DNA of 61,506 nucleotides, taken from the NCBI GenBank assembly GCA_964627045.1, contig CAZVIK010000003.1:1-61506 (forward strand), given 5' to 3'. The stretch is from CAZVIK01 sp964627045 (GTDB lineage: Bacteria > Acidobacteriota > Terriglobia > Bryobacterales > Bryobacteraceae). The translations under genes were made by a program, and so were the position numbers. Within the stretch, counting starts at the first letter, position 1; every line of letters begins with the position of its first letter. Of the stretch, positions 34,542-42,886 are shown piece after piece. The notes below the pieces were generated by a model that was not told the origin of the DNA, ran no database searches, and saw nothing but the letters and a program-made list of their open reading frames with translations.

Positions 34542-36119
34542 TCAACTCCACTTCTTGAGCTGCGGCCAAAGGTCTTTTAGCGGCTGCTTCAGGCCGCGGC
34601 AGTAGTAGATGTCGAAGTGCTGGTAGGGCATCGAGTAGGGATGCTCGACGCGGCCCGCCGGGATCACCTCGGCAAAGTAAGTTTCCAGCCGCTCCTTGCG
34701 GTCGCCGAGAACGATCATGCTCTCGCCGGTGTAGTGGCGCGGTCCCCAGAGGAAGTGGCTTTGGTGGCCGCCGATGGCCTCGGGCAGCGCGAACTCCCTG
34801 CGATACAGGTTGATCGCGCCGGCTTGCCCGTAGTTTTGGGTGAAGATGGCGGTGCGCGGGCGAACGTCGGGCGGGACCGAATCGTAAGCCTTGGCTACGG
34901 CGGCGGCCATCTCCCGCCAGCCGAACTGGTCGGCGAAGATCTGGGGCAGCGGGCCAAGCTTGTGTGTCTCGATGCGCGGTTGCTGGATGCCGATGGCTGC
35001 CGAATAGCGGATGTAGGTCTCCGGCGGCATCAGCGGCACCGTGGTAGGCGCGACGACGATGCCGAACAGCGCGGTCAGCCCGGCGTAGCCCAGTTTGGCC
35101 CAGCGCCAGATGGGGCGCGTCCCCCAGGATTCGAACGCCACGGCTCCAGCCGCCAGCATCGCGGGAAACGCCGGGTACAGATAGTAGACGCGCGGATTGA
35201 AGCGCATGATGACGGCCGCCACAATCAGGAACGCCCAGCCCAGAGCACGATACGGCTTGCCCTGCGGGCGGATGAAAAAGAACCACAGGCCGGCGAGCCA
35301 GATGGGCGCGTTCAGCGGCAGGATGGTGATGACCTGTTGGGTGAAGAATTCCAGCGGCGGCATGGGCACGTTGCGCCCGCTGGCGCGGATGTTGGCCTGC
35401 AATTCCAGGAATGGGAAGCCGTGTTGCAGGTTCCAGACGAGGTTCGGAAGGAAGATCAGAAACGCCAGGCCCCCGGCTATAAAAAACCAGCGGTTCCACA
35501 GCAACCGGCGCTGCGCGGTGAGCAGCAGGCCCGCGACCAGCCCGAACCCGTAGATCGCCATCGAGTATTTGTTCTGAAGCCCGAAGCCCGCCAGCACGCC
35601 GAACCACAACCACAGTCGCGCACTACCCGTCTTGACGATGCGGATCGCCAGCAGGGCGCAACCCGTCCAGAACAGCGGCTCGAAGGCGTTCATCGTGAAG
35701 AGGTAGTTCAGGGTCAGCAACCCCGGAGCGATCGCCACCGAAACCGCGGCCAGCCCCTGCGCGAAACGGCGTCCGCCCAATTCGCGCGCCACCAGACCGG
35801 CCATCACGACGGCGGCTACGCCCGCCAACGCCGGGAAGATCCGTATCGCCGGCAGCGAATCGCCGAGAGTGTGACGGATGAGCCAGGCGATCAGGCCGAT
35901 CAGCGGCGGCTGATCGACATAGCCCCAGTCCAGGTGGTTGGCGCAGTCGAGATAGTAGAGTTCGTCGACAAAGTAGCCGTAATGGAACAGGGAGTATAGG
36001 TGCAGAAGAAAGCAGAGGATGGCTGCGCCGAGAACCGGCCGTCCTTCCCGGAATAGCCACGGCCCGGCTGCGTCTGTCGTGGCCGGGCGGATGCCCGTTC
36101 GGGCTTCATTCACGCTCAT
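34542..36119 (-). CDS. Glycosyltransferase family 39-like membrane protein
   Basis: A second GT39-type membrane protein, 525 residues with about 11 membrane segments. The catalytic acidic residues lie in GYFVDELYYLDCANHLDWGY and DQPPLIGLIAWL, matching the YxVDExYYlxxaxhLdwGYvDqPPL pattern of this group. Its C-terminal third is periplasmic and soluble, with TAIFTQNYGQAGAINLY. It converges on uxaA. The acceptor is unknown. Confidence 0.85.
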   Translation of the reverse strand: MSVNEARTGIRPATTDAAGPWLFREGRPVLGAAILCFLLHLYSLFHYGYFVDELYYLDCANHLDWGYVDQPPLIGLIAWLIRHTLGDSLPAIRIFPALAGVAAVVMAGLVARELGGRRFAQGLAAVSVAIAPGLLTLNYLFTMNAFEPLFWTGCALLAIRIVKTGSARLWLWFGVLAGFGLQNKYSMAIYGFGLVAGLLLTAQRRLLWNRWFFIAGGLAFLIFLPNLVWNLQHGFPFLELQANIRASGRNVPMPPLEFFTQQVITILPLNAPIWLAGLWFFFIRPQGKPYRALGWAFLIVAAVIMRFNPRVYYLYPAFPAMLAAGAVAFESWGTRPIWRWAKLGYAGLTALFGIVVAPTTVPLMPPETYIRYSAAIGIQQPRIETHKLGPLPQIFADQFGWREMAAAVAKAYDSVPPDVRPRTAIFTQNYGQAGAINLYRREFALPEAIGGHQSHFLWGPRHYTGESMIVLGDRKERLETYFAEVIPAGRVEHPYSMPYQHFDIYYCRGLKQPLKDLWPQLKKWS

Positions 36120-36478
36120 CGAGCACCTCGCGTCATTGTGGGTTAATACGACGGTGCGGGGCGAGTGGTTCAGGGAGAATTCAAGGGCAAGACGGGGCAG
36201 AGGCGCGACCAGATCTCAAGCCCGAGGGTGGTCCGGCGAAGGGCGGCCGCCCCTGTGTGGATGCGGCGGTCACGGTGGACTTCATGGACCCCCTCGACAG
36301 TCAACGGTGAGGGAATCGCTGCAACGTCCCTTCGAAGTGAAAGGCGGGTTCGGCTGATTTCCTCTGACGAAAGACAGCGGCTCGCCTGCCCGTAGCGGCG
36401 TAAGAAACCCGGAGCCCGCCACCGGCGGACTCCGGGAGGACCGGTGCTCGGGCGCAACGGTGCGCGGGGCTGCGGAAC
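36120..36478. other. Intergenic region with a terminator
   Basis: These 359 bp separate the GT39 gene from uxuA, both on the minus strand. The strong hairpin with T-tail at 36408-36436 ends uxuA transcription. The rest has a 95-codon minus-strand open frame without family resemblance, possibly an intergenic repeat, and presumably includes the GT39 promoter. Nothing else was recognised. Confidence 0.5.
36408..36436 (-). terminator. Rho-independent terminator of uxuA
   Basis: Read on the minus strand, a 13-bp stem with one G-U pair (CCCGGAGTCCGCC / GGCGGGCTCCGGG), a GGT loop, then TTTCTT. It starts about 42 bases after the uxuA stop codon. Confidence 0.8.
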
Positions 36479-37570
36479 CTATTCGTAGGCGATATTTAAA
36501 GCTTGCATCAGTCCCTTGACGTAGCCCAGCGCATGGATGTGGCCGAGCATGGCGTAGCCGGAGCTACCCTTTTGGTCTTCGCCATACATGGCCGGAGCGT
36601 GATCGGTGCGCAGGGGGCCGACAAACCCGCCCCGGGTGAAGCATTGGAGCATGCGCGCCATGTCGGTGGGGCCGTCGTCATGGAAGGTCTCGTGATAGCG
36701 CGTGTCAGCGGTTCCCTCGACGTCGCGGAAGTGCACGAACTGGACCTTGCCCCGCTCGGAAAACTCCGTGGCAACGGAATACATGCTCTCGCCGGGCGCG
36801 TAGCGCATCGAGCGGAAGTTGCCCATGCAAAAGGACACGCCGTTGTAAGGGCTTTCGGCCATGGCAAACAAGCGACGGTAGGCGGCGGGGTTGATCATGA
36901 TCTGCGCCGAGCCGAGGTAAGGAGAGACCGACGGGTCGTTTGGATGATAGCCGATCTTGACGTTGGCCTTCTCGCACACCGGAACGATGCGCTCGATGAG
37001 CCACTGCAGGGCCTCCCATAGCTGGTCGTCGTTGTAGATCTCCGGGGCCGGCGGCAGTTTTTTGGAGGCCTCGTAGTCGTGCTCGGTGGTGGTTGCGCCG
37101 CCGCGCAGTTGCAGAGTGTTGCTGGTACGCCGCCCGCCCTGTCCCAGGTTGTAGCAGAGCAGAGGAATACCAACCTTGCCCATCGCCTGGATGTAAGCGA
37201 TCCAGTTCTTGAGCTCGGCGTCGCGGCCGGGCGTGCCGCGCTTGATATTGTCCGATGGAACCGGGGTCATCAGTTCGTAGACGTTCACCGCCAGTCCGGC
37301 CTCGGCCCATGCTTCTTTGTGCTTGCGCATGGCGGCTTCGTACTGATCTGGCCCGATCTTGGCGACGGAAGGATTGGAGACGACATGCTTGAGCCCCATC
37401 TGGAGACAAAGCTTGATTCGATCGGTCTGATCCAGGCTGAGGACGTGAGTGAGAATGATCTTGCCCTGCTTCATGGCCCGGGCCGGTTTGGGCATGGTCA
37501 GCGCCCCGCCGGCTGCGGCAGCGAGCGCAATGTTGTTTTTGAACCAACGGCGTCTGGTAGTGGAAGGCAT
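36479..37570 (-). CDS. uxuA: Mannonate dehydratase with Tat-like signal
   Basis: Dehydrates D-mannonate to 2-keto-3-deoxygluconate. The 363-residue protein has the UxuA active-site segments GYHPNDPS, FRDVEGTADTRYHETFHDDG and RTDHAP. Ahead of these is an N-terminal twin-arginine signal (RRRWFKNN, then an Ala-rich stretch to PKPARA), which is unusual for a catabolic enzyme normally in the cytoplasm. Similar Tat-signal sugar-acid or xylose isomerase-like proteins are common in Acidobacteria and Planctomycetes. A terminator follows. A typical SD-like AGGG precedes the ATG. Location of the enzyme needs testing. Confidence 0.88.
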   Translation of the reverse strand: MPSTTRRRWFKNNIALAAAAGGALTMPKPARAMKQGKIILTHVLSLDQTDRIKLCLQMGLKHVVSNPSVAKIGPDQYEAAMRKHKEAWAEAGLAVNVYELMTPVPSDNIKRGTPGRDAELKNWIAYIQAMGKVGIPLLCYNLGQGGRRTSNTLQLRGGATTTEHDYEASKKLPPAPEIYNDDQLWEALQWLIERIVPVCEKANVKIGYHPNDPSVSPYLGSAQIMINPAAYRRLFAMAESPYNGVSFCMGNFRSMRYAPGESMYSVATEFSERGKVQFVHFRDVEGTADTRYHETFHDDGPTDMARMLQCFTRGGFVGPLRTDHAPAMYGEDQKGSSGYAMLGHIHALGYVKGLMQALNIAYE

Positions 37571-37814
37571 TTGTATCCCTTTTGGTGGATAACCGAAATC
37601 CGGTCCCGATTCTGCCGCAGCGTATCCCCGTTACGGCGCCAAGACCAGCCACGATTCTACATCCCTTGGAGCACTCGATGAACCGCCATTCATGTATGCA
37701 GGCGTCGTTCGCCCAGGCTGCAGGGCGTGCGCTCTCCAGAGCGGGGACGACGGCAGAATGCCGCGCGGCATCGGAGCGCGGGAGGCCAGCGCAGGACGCG
37801 CCGTAGGCCTGCCC

Positions 37815-39104
37815 CTACGCGATCTGAACCAGGTGGTAGTTTTTCTTCCCCGAGCGCAGCAGCAGCGCGCCCGGCCACTTCAGGTCATCTGAGGAGACCT
37901 TCTTCTGCGGCTGATCTTCGCGGCGGTTATTGAGGTACACGCCGCCGCTTTCGATCAGCTTGCGCGCCGCGCCCTTGCTGGAAGCCAGCCCGGTTCGCAC
38001 CAGGAGATCCACCAGGCCGATCGGCGCATCCAGTTCCGCGCGGGCGATTTCCGTCACCGGCACTTCGCGGGCCAGCAGCGCGACGGTCTCGGCCGTGGCC
38101 GCTTCTTCAGAACCGGAGAACAAAATCCGGCTGACCGCCTCCACCGCGCGCACCGTCTCCGCGCCATGCACCAGAGCCGTGCACTCGGCGGCCAGCACAC
38201 GCTGCGCTTCGCGCTTCTCGGGATGCGCAGCCACTTCGCGCTCCAGTTCGCCGATGCGCTCCTTCGAGAGAAACGTGAACAGCTTCAGGAAGCGCACCAC
38301 GTCGAGGTCCGGCGTCTGTATCCAGTACTGATACATCTGGTAAGGGCTGGTGCGGGCCGCGTCCAGGTAGATGGCGCCTTCTTCGCTCTTCCCGAACTTC
38401 TTGCCCGCCGAAGTTGTCAGCAGCGGGAACGTGATGCAGTAGGCTTGCCCGCCCGCGATGCGGCGGATCAGGTCCATGCCCGAAAGGATGTTGCCCCACT
38501 GGTCCTTGCCGCCCATCTGTATGGAGCAATCGGCGTGCTGGAACAGGTGCAGAAAATCGTAGGACTGCAACAGCATGTAGCTGAACTCGGTGAAGCTGAG
38601 GCCCTGTTCACGCTCTTCCAGGCGCATGCGGACCGAATCGCGCTTCACCATTTCGTTCACCGAAAAGTGCTTGCCGATGTCGCGCAGGAAGTCGATGAAA
38701 TTCAGCGGCACCAGCCACTCGGAGTTGTGCAGCATCAGCGCCTTATCGTCGCTCGACAGGTCGAAGAACTTCGCCAGTTGCGCGCGGATGCAGCCGGCGT
38801 TGTGCGCGGCCATCTCCTTGGTGAGCAGGGTGCGCTCGCTCGAACGGCCGCTGGGGTCGCCGATCAGCCCCGTGCCGTCGCCCACCAGAACCAGCGGGCG
38901 ATGGCCGTGGCGTTGCGCGTGGGCCAATGCCATCACCGGGACCAGGCTGCCGAGGTGCAGGCTGTCGGCCGTGGGGTCGAAGCCCACGTACATGGTGCGG
39001 CGGCCCGAGGCCAGGTGCTCCTCCAGCCCGTCTCCCGCGACGGCTTCCAGGAAGCCTCGCCAGCGCAACTCGTCGAGAAAGGTGTTCTTCGTGTCGGTCG
39101 CCAT
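37815..39104 (-). CDS. tyrS: Tyrosyl-tRNA synthetase
   Basis: Charges tRNA-Tyr. The 429-residue bacterial form has the class I signatures HLGSLVPVMAL (HIGH-like) and KFGKS (KMSKS-like), plus QMGGKDQWGNI. The C-terminal S4 RNA-binding domain is evident in LLVRTGLASSKGAARKLIESG. Long open frames on the opposite strand inside this gene are composition artefacts. It is not part of an evident operon. Confidence 0.97.
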   Translation of the reverse strand: MATDTKNTFLDELRWRGFLEAVAGDGLEEHLASGRRTMYVGFDPTADSLHLGSLVPVMALAHAQRHGHRPLVLVGDGTGLIGDPSGRSSERTLLTKEMAAHNAGCIRAQLAKFFDLSSDDKALMLHNSEWLVPLNFIDFLRDIGKHFSVNEMVKRDSVRMRLEEREQGLSFTEFSYMLLQSYDFLHLFQHADCSIQMGGKDQWGNILSGMDLIRRIAGGQAYCITFPLLTTSAGKKFGKSEEGAIYLDAARTSPYQMYQYWIQTPDLDVVRFLKLFTFLSKERIGELEREVAAHPEKREAQRVLAAECTALVHGAETVRAVEAVSRILFSGSEEAATAETVALLAREVPVTEIARAELDAPIGLVDLLVRTGLASSKGAARKLIESGGVYLNNRREDQPQKKVSSDDLKWPGALLLRSGKKNYHLVQIA

Positions 39105-39215
39105 TTTGAAGGGGGATGGCCGCCGTCGCCGTGACCGATCAAGCGGCCGAATCCCTATCTTCCCACACGCTGCGGGCGGGCTCCAGACGGGCGGCGAGAA
39201 ATCACGCGATTTCCC

Positions 39216-39246
39216 TTGACCTGTCTATCGCTGTAGGGTTGAGACT
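39216..39246 (+). promoter_or_regulatory. Candidate long-spacer promoter of the MerR gene
   Basis: TTGACC at 39216-39221 and GAGACT at 39241-39246 are 19 bp apart, the long spacing characteristic of MerR-regulated promoters, with a partly symmetric CTATCGCTGTAG in the spacer. The -10 lies 8 bases before the ATG at 39255, so the message would be nearly leaderless. The -10 match is weak, so this is tentative. Confidence 0.35.
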
Positions 39247-39254
39247 AAGGGGGT

Positions 39255-39779
39255 ATGGCCATGACGGTGACGGCAGCGGCCAGACAGTGCGGTCTTGGCC
39301 GGAGCACGCTGCTGTATTACGAGTCCGCCGGGCTGGTGCACCCGCCCAGGCGGAAGTCCAACGGGTATCGCGTTTACGGAGAGGCGGAGATCGCCACGCT
39401 CAGGCAGATCTGCGCCTACCGGCAGGCGGGGCTGACGATCGAGGATATTCGTTCGTTGCTGCGGCCTTCCGGCGGCGATGCCACGGCCGTGCTGAATCGT
39501 AGGCTGGTGGAGTTGAGCGGCGAAATCAAACGGCTCCGCGAGCATCAGCAGGCCATTTTCCGCCTGTTACAGAAGCGGGATGTCATAGGGAGAATGAAAG
39601 TGGTCACCAAAGAGAAGTGGGTTTCCGTCATGAAGTCGGCTGGCTTTTCGAGCGACGACATGGAGCGCTGGCACAAGGAGTTCGAAAAGTCCGCCCCCAA
39701 CGAGCACCAGGAGTTCCTGGAATTTCTGCACATCGACCCGGCCGAGATCAAACAGATCCGCGCCGAAAGCCGGAAGTAG
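39255..39779 (+). CDS. MerR-family transcriptional regulator
   Basis: A 174-residue regulator. The winged helix-turn-helix is residues 1-70 (VTAAARQCGLGRSTLLYYE, HPPRRKSNGYRVYGEAE), then a dimerisation helix with a coiled coil to about 115. The C-terminal 55 residues are acidic and differ from metal or drug-sensing members: no conserved cysteines are present. Start may be the ATG at 39255 or 39261. The gene is divergent from tyrS and lies beside the tannase-type gene on the other strand, but no target is evident. Confidence 0.85.
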   Translation: MAMTVTAAARQCGLGRSTLLYYESAGLVHPPRRKSNGYRVYGEAEIATLRQICAYRQAGLTIEDIRSLLRPSGGDATAVLNRRLVELSGEIKRLREHQQAIFRLLQKRDVIGRMKVVTKEKWVSVMKSAGFSSDDMERWHKEFEKSAPNEHQEFLEFLHIDPAEIKQIRAESRK

Positions 39780-39784
39780 TTGTT

Positions 39785-41347
39785 TCACCGCGAGGGATCG
39801 GCACAGGTGAACTGGGCGGCGTCGTCCGGGCTGCCTGTGCCGTTCCAGCGCGCCACCTGCGGATACGGGCACAGCGGGCGCGTGCGAGTGACTTTGCCAC
39901 CAGTCGATTGCGACACCACGATGCGGTCCGGCGCGGAGCCTTGCGTGACCCAGCGGTCCAGCGCCGCGAGCGAGTCGAACGTGTTGGGGCCGGGGCCGCC
40001 ACCGCAGTGGCCCATGCCGGGCGCCATGAACAGACGCAGGAACCCGGAGGTCTGCGCCGGGCCGCCCATGGTCATCTGCACGTCATCAAAGTACCGGATC
40101 ACGTCGCCGGGCGGCACCACGGGGTCGGCCCAACCGCTGTACATCAGGAGCTTGCCGCCGCGTTTGCGGAACGCCGACAGGTCGGCATCGTTCGCGTTGA
40201 TGTGGGCGAGTCTTGCGTCGGCGAAGGCGGCGTCGCGGTCGAAGTCGAATGAGCGAGGATCCCAGTTAGGATCGCCGAAGACCCAGTATTTCCAGAAGTC
40301 CACCCGCGCCGGTTCGGGACGTCCGACGAAGTACGCTGCCCAACCGCCGATCTGGTTGCCTCCGGCCGCTTCGGTTCCGCGCGCCCAGCCGGAGTAGAGT
40401 TGCTCGCCGGTGCGCGGGTTGCGTGCGCCGGTGTAGATCTTCCGGACGGCCTCCACTTGCGGCGCGGTCAGGCAGTCGGCGGCGTCGGCGTCTTTGCATT
40501 GAAGCGCGGCGGGGTCGAAGGCGCAGTGCGCAGGATCGAAGATCAGGCCGTCGGCCAGTCCATCTTGAGCGTCGCACGCCGCGATGGCAGCGCGGTTGAG
40601 CACCGGCAGTTTCGACGGGGGAAGGGAACCGGGTTGATCCGGTCGCAATGCCAGCCAGGACCACAGGAAGCCCATATTCAGGCGCACGCGGTTGTTGCCC
40701 GGCGCGCCCGCGATGATGCCGTCATAGTCGCCCGGGAAGCGCTGCGCTTCCATAAGTGCCTGCTGCCCGCCGGTGGAACATCCCGAGAAGTACGAGTAAG
40801 CAGGGAAGCGCTGGTAGTAACTCCGCGCGACCAGTTTGGCAGTCTCGGTCATGACGTGGGTGGCGCGCCAGGCCCAGTCGTCAATTTTCTCCGGGTGGTT
40901 CAAGCCGAATTTCAGATCCTCGCCCGCGTGGCCGGTGTCTGAACCGGCGGTGGCGTAACCCTGTCGCAACGCCGATTCCATGGCGGCGTAGCCGATGGCG
41001 CCCGAGTAACCACCGTTGCCGGTTCCGAGGAACTTGCCGTTCCAGGACTCCGCGGGGGGAAGCCAAATCTCGACGGTGATTTCGGAGCCGGGAACGGGCC
41101 GGGCGACGGCCGTTACCCGGCAGAAGGCGGGGAAGTCCCGAGGCGCGGGCGCGCGCCCTCCGGCGCGTCCGGGCTGCGCCGAAAACGGCCCCGCCGGAAC
41201 ATTGACCACCGTGGTGATGGTGGTGTTGGTGATCGCAAGAGCCGTCAGGTCTTCGCAGGAGGAAGCGGCCTGGCTAAGCGCCGGGAGAAGGAACAGTACC
41301 GGCACCATGCGTCCGAAAGAAAGCAAGAAACGATACACGAGTCGCAC
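39785..41347 (-). CDS. Secreted tannase/feruloyl esterase family protein
   Basis: Secreted alpha/beta hydrolase of the tannase and feruloyl esterase family (PF07519), likely acting on plant phenolic esters. The 520-residue protein has a signal peptide ending at LSQA. The nucleophile is the Ser in GCSTGG, the acidic residue is near GWADPVVPPG, and the His is in MGHCGGG. A calcium-binding loop, DAQDGLADGLIFDP, and paired cysteines are present. The start may be GTG 41347, or GTG 41338, which has CAGGAG at a normal spacing. Confidence 0.92.
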   Translation of the reverse strand: MRLVYRFLLSFGRMVPVLFLLPALSQAASSCEDLTALAITNTTITTVVNVPAGPFSAQPGRAGGRAPAPRDFPAFCRVTAVARPVPGSEITVEIWLPPAESWNGKFLGTGNGGYSGAIGYAAMESALRQGYATAGSDTGHAGEDLKFGLNHPEKIDDWAWRATHVMTETAKLVARSYYQRFPAYSYFSGCSTGGQQALMEAQRFPGDYDGIIAGAPGNNRVRLNMGFLWSWLALRPDQPGSLPPSKLPVLNRAAIAACDAQDGLADGLIFDPAHCAFDPAALQCKDADAADCLTAPQVEAVRKIYTGARNPRTGEQLYSGWARGTEAAGGNQIGGWAAYFVGRPEPARVDFWKYWVFGDPNWDPRSFDFDRDAAFADARLAHINANDADLSAFRKRGGKLLMYSGWADPVVPPGDVIRYFDDVQMTMGGPAQTSGFLRLFMAPGMGHCGGGPGPNTFDSLAALDRWVTQGSAPDRIVVSQSTGGKVTRTRPLCPYPQVARWNGTGSPDDAAQFTCADPSR

Positions 41348-41467
41348 TCCTGTTGTAAGAAATCGCGGAACCTGGTGGGCCTATTGTGCCATAGTCGCGG
41401 GCGCACTTGGAGGCGTTTGTCTCTTTGAGCGCCATTGTGATAGCGTTTAGGGCCGGAGGATCCGCCC

Positions 41468-42205
41468 ATGATCTCGCGCGACGAGGACGAACGTCTGGTT
41501 GACTCCTTCGGTAAGTTGCCGGCGGAAGTCGGACAGTCTGGGTGGTATCGGATTTACCGTTGGTCGGCTCTTCTTGCGGCTGTACTTCCTTTGCCGGCGC
41601 TCCTTTACTCCCTTGGGATGTACGGCGTCTTGTTAGTGATGTCCGGTGGAGTCGCCGGCGGCATGCGGTTCGCCCTGCCGGCCGTTCTGGCACAGTTCGG
41701 AATCCAGCTCTTCTACCTTTCACTTTTCGGGGAGGCGAGCGGCCGCACCAGTGTATCCGCGCGCCGCTGGGCGGCGACGATCGCGGCGCTAACCGAGCCC
41801 ATCCGGGCGGTCCTGCTAGCGGCTTCGATGATGCCGTTTCAGTATGGCAGCGGTTCGATGGCGTTGCGAACGATGTTGGTTAGAATCGTCGGCACGGCGA
41901 TTACGGTTCTGTTGTGCCTCTCGTTCGCGCGCCAGGAGTCTCCCATAGGGAAACGACTGACGTCATGGTTGGCCGCCGGGGCGGCGGTTGTGGCGGCGTA
42001 TCATCTGTCAAGGAGCCTACGGAGTCTGGTGCGAGCACTGCCCAGTTGGTTCGGACAGATCGGCGACTCGTGGAACGCGTTTGTCGGGGGGGCCGTGCAG
42101 TTGTTCAATGTTTTGTGGGCACTGGCTGTTCTGGCTCTACTGGTGACCATCGCGGTGGGAAGGCCGGGCCGGATTGGGGCCGGCCGCGATTCGGCTTCGG
42201 CATAA
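41468..42205 (+). CDS. Multi-pass membrane protein of unknown function
   Basis: A 245-residue protein with about six hydrophobic segments (for example SALLAAVLPLPALLYSLGMY, YHLSRSLRS loop, and LFNVLWALAVLALLVTIAVG). I do not recognise a family. GGAGG lies 8 bases before the ATG. The gene converges on the DinB-type gene, 12 bp away. Confidence 0.65.
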   Translation: MISRDEDERLVDSFGKLPAEVGQSGWYRIYRWSALLAAVLPLPALLYSLGMYGVLLVMSGGVAGGMRFALPAVLAQFGIQLFYLSLFGEASGRTSVSARRWAATIAALTEPIRAVLLAASMMPFQYGSGSMALRTMLVRIVGTAITVLLCLSFARQESPIGKRLTSWLAAGAAVVAAYHLSRSLRSLVRALPSWFGQIGDSWNAFVGGAVQLFNVLWALAVLALLVTIAVGRPGRIGAGRDSASA

Positions 42206-42217
42206 ACGGCCTCACGT

Positions 42218-42814
42218 TCATTGCTTCGGATAACCCGCGCTCGCCTTCACCTCGCGAATCTGGAGGATGTGCCGCTGGGCGTGGGTGGAGATCAGCAGGA
42301 GCCACTGGTAGGCGTCGCTGTTTTCGCGGGGGACGTAGTGCGCGCGCAGGTCGTCGCCGGTGGTGCGGGCGTATTGCAGCATTTCCGCGCGCAGCTTGCG
42401 GAAGGTGGCCAGGCCCGCGGCAGCGTCCTTCAACTTACCGCTCGCGTCCTCGCCGGCCACCACCGGCGCGCGGTTGGTGCGGTCGATGCCGTACCACAAC
42501 ACGCTGTCGTCGGATTCGGACCGCTGGCTGAGTCGCGGCGGAGCTTTCATGGCGTCCTGGAAGTTGCGCCAGTAGATGGGCTCGCACACAACCAAGTGAT
42601 CCAGGTTTTCGAGAATGCTCCAGACGCCGGGCGCGGGCCGGAATTCCAGTTGCGCGCGCGACAGGCCGGCGAGTTCCGAGGCGAGCCAGCTTTCGGTCAT
42701 CTCGAAGTGCGAGATCAGGCGGCGCCGCTCCATCGCGGTCATGGACTCGGCCGAAGCGGCGGCGGCGGCGAGGCTCAGGAGAGCGGCGAGGGCACCCGCG
42801 CGGACGTTCCTCAT
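42218..42814 (-). CDS. Exported DinB-superfamily protein
   Basis: A 198-residue protein of the DinB four-helix fold (PF12867 type). The first 22 residues are a signal peptide ending in ASAES. The metal-site histidines are likely those in ENLDHLV and the C-terminal STHAQRHILQIREV. Most DinB proteins are cytoplasmic, some being thiol-dependent metal enzymes, so secretion is unusual but known in Acidobacteria. Start 42814 fits the signal peptide. It diverges from the aldo/keto reductase gene. Confidence 0.8.
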   Translation of the reverse strand: MRNVRAGALAALLSLAAAAASAESMTAMERRRLISHFEMTESWLASELAGLSRAQLEFRPAPGVWSILENLDHLVVCEPIYWRNFQDAMKAPPRLSQRSESDDSVLWYGIDRTNRAPVVAGEDASGKLKDAAAGLATFRKLRAEMLQYARTTGDDLRAHYVPRENSDAYQWLLLISTHAQRHILQIREVKASAGYPKQ

Positions 42815-42817
42815 GCC

Positions 42818-42847
42818 TGAACAGCATACCACCGCTGAATGTATAAT
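42818..42847 (+). promoter_or_regulatory. Promoter of the aldo/keto reductase gene
   Basis: TGAACA at 42818-42823 and TATAAT at 42842-42847, 18 bp apart. The ATG follows at 42887, with GAGGTG in a typical Shine-Dalgarno position. The region between the divergent genes is AT-rich. Confidence 0.5.
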
Positions 42848-42886
42848 CACTCAAACGAATAAATATTCAGTGTTCGAGGTGCGAAA

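Noticed and set aside
36170..36457. 95-codon minus-strand open frame
   Set aside because: It covers the uxuA terminator and has no resemblance to known proteins; probably non-coding.
37690..37814. GTAGGCCTGCCCCTAC inverted repeat after tyrS
   Set aside because: The stem is 5 bp with no T-tract; could be a dispersed intergenic repeat but cannot be shown from one window.
38166..39134. 322-codon plus-strand open frame inside tyrS
   Set aside because: Antisense shadow of a well-conserved aminoacyl-tRNA synthetase.
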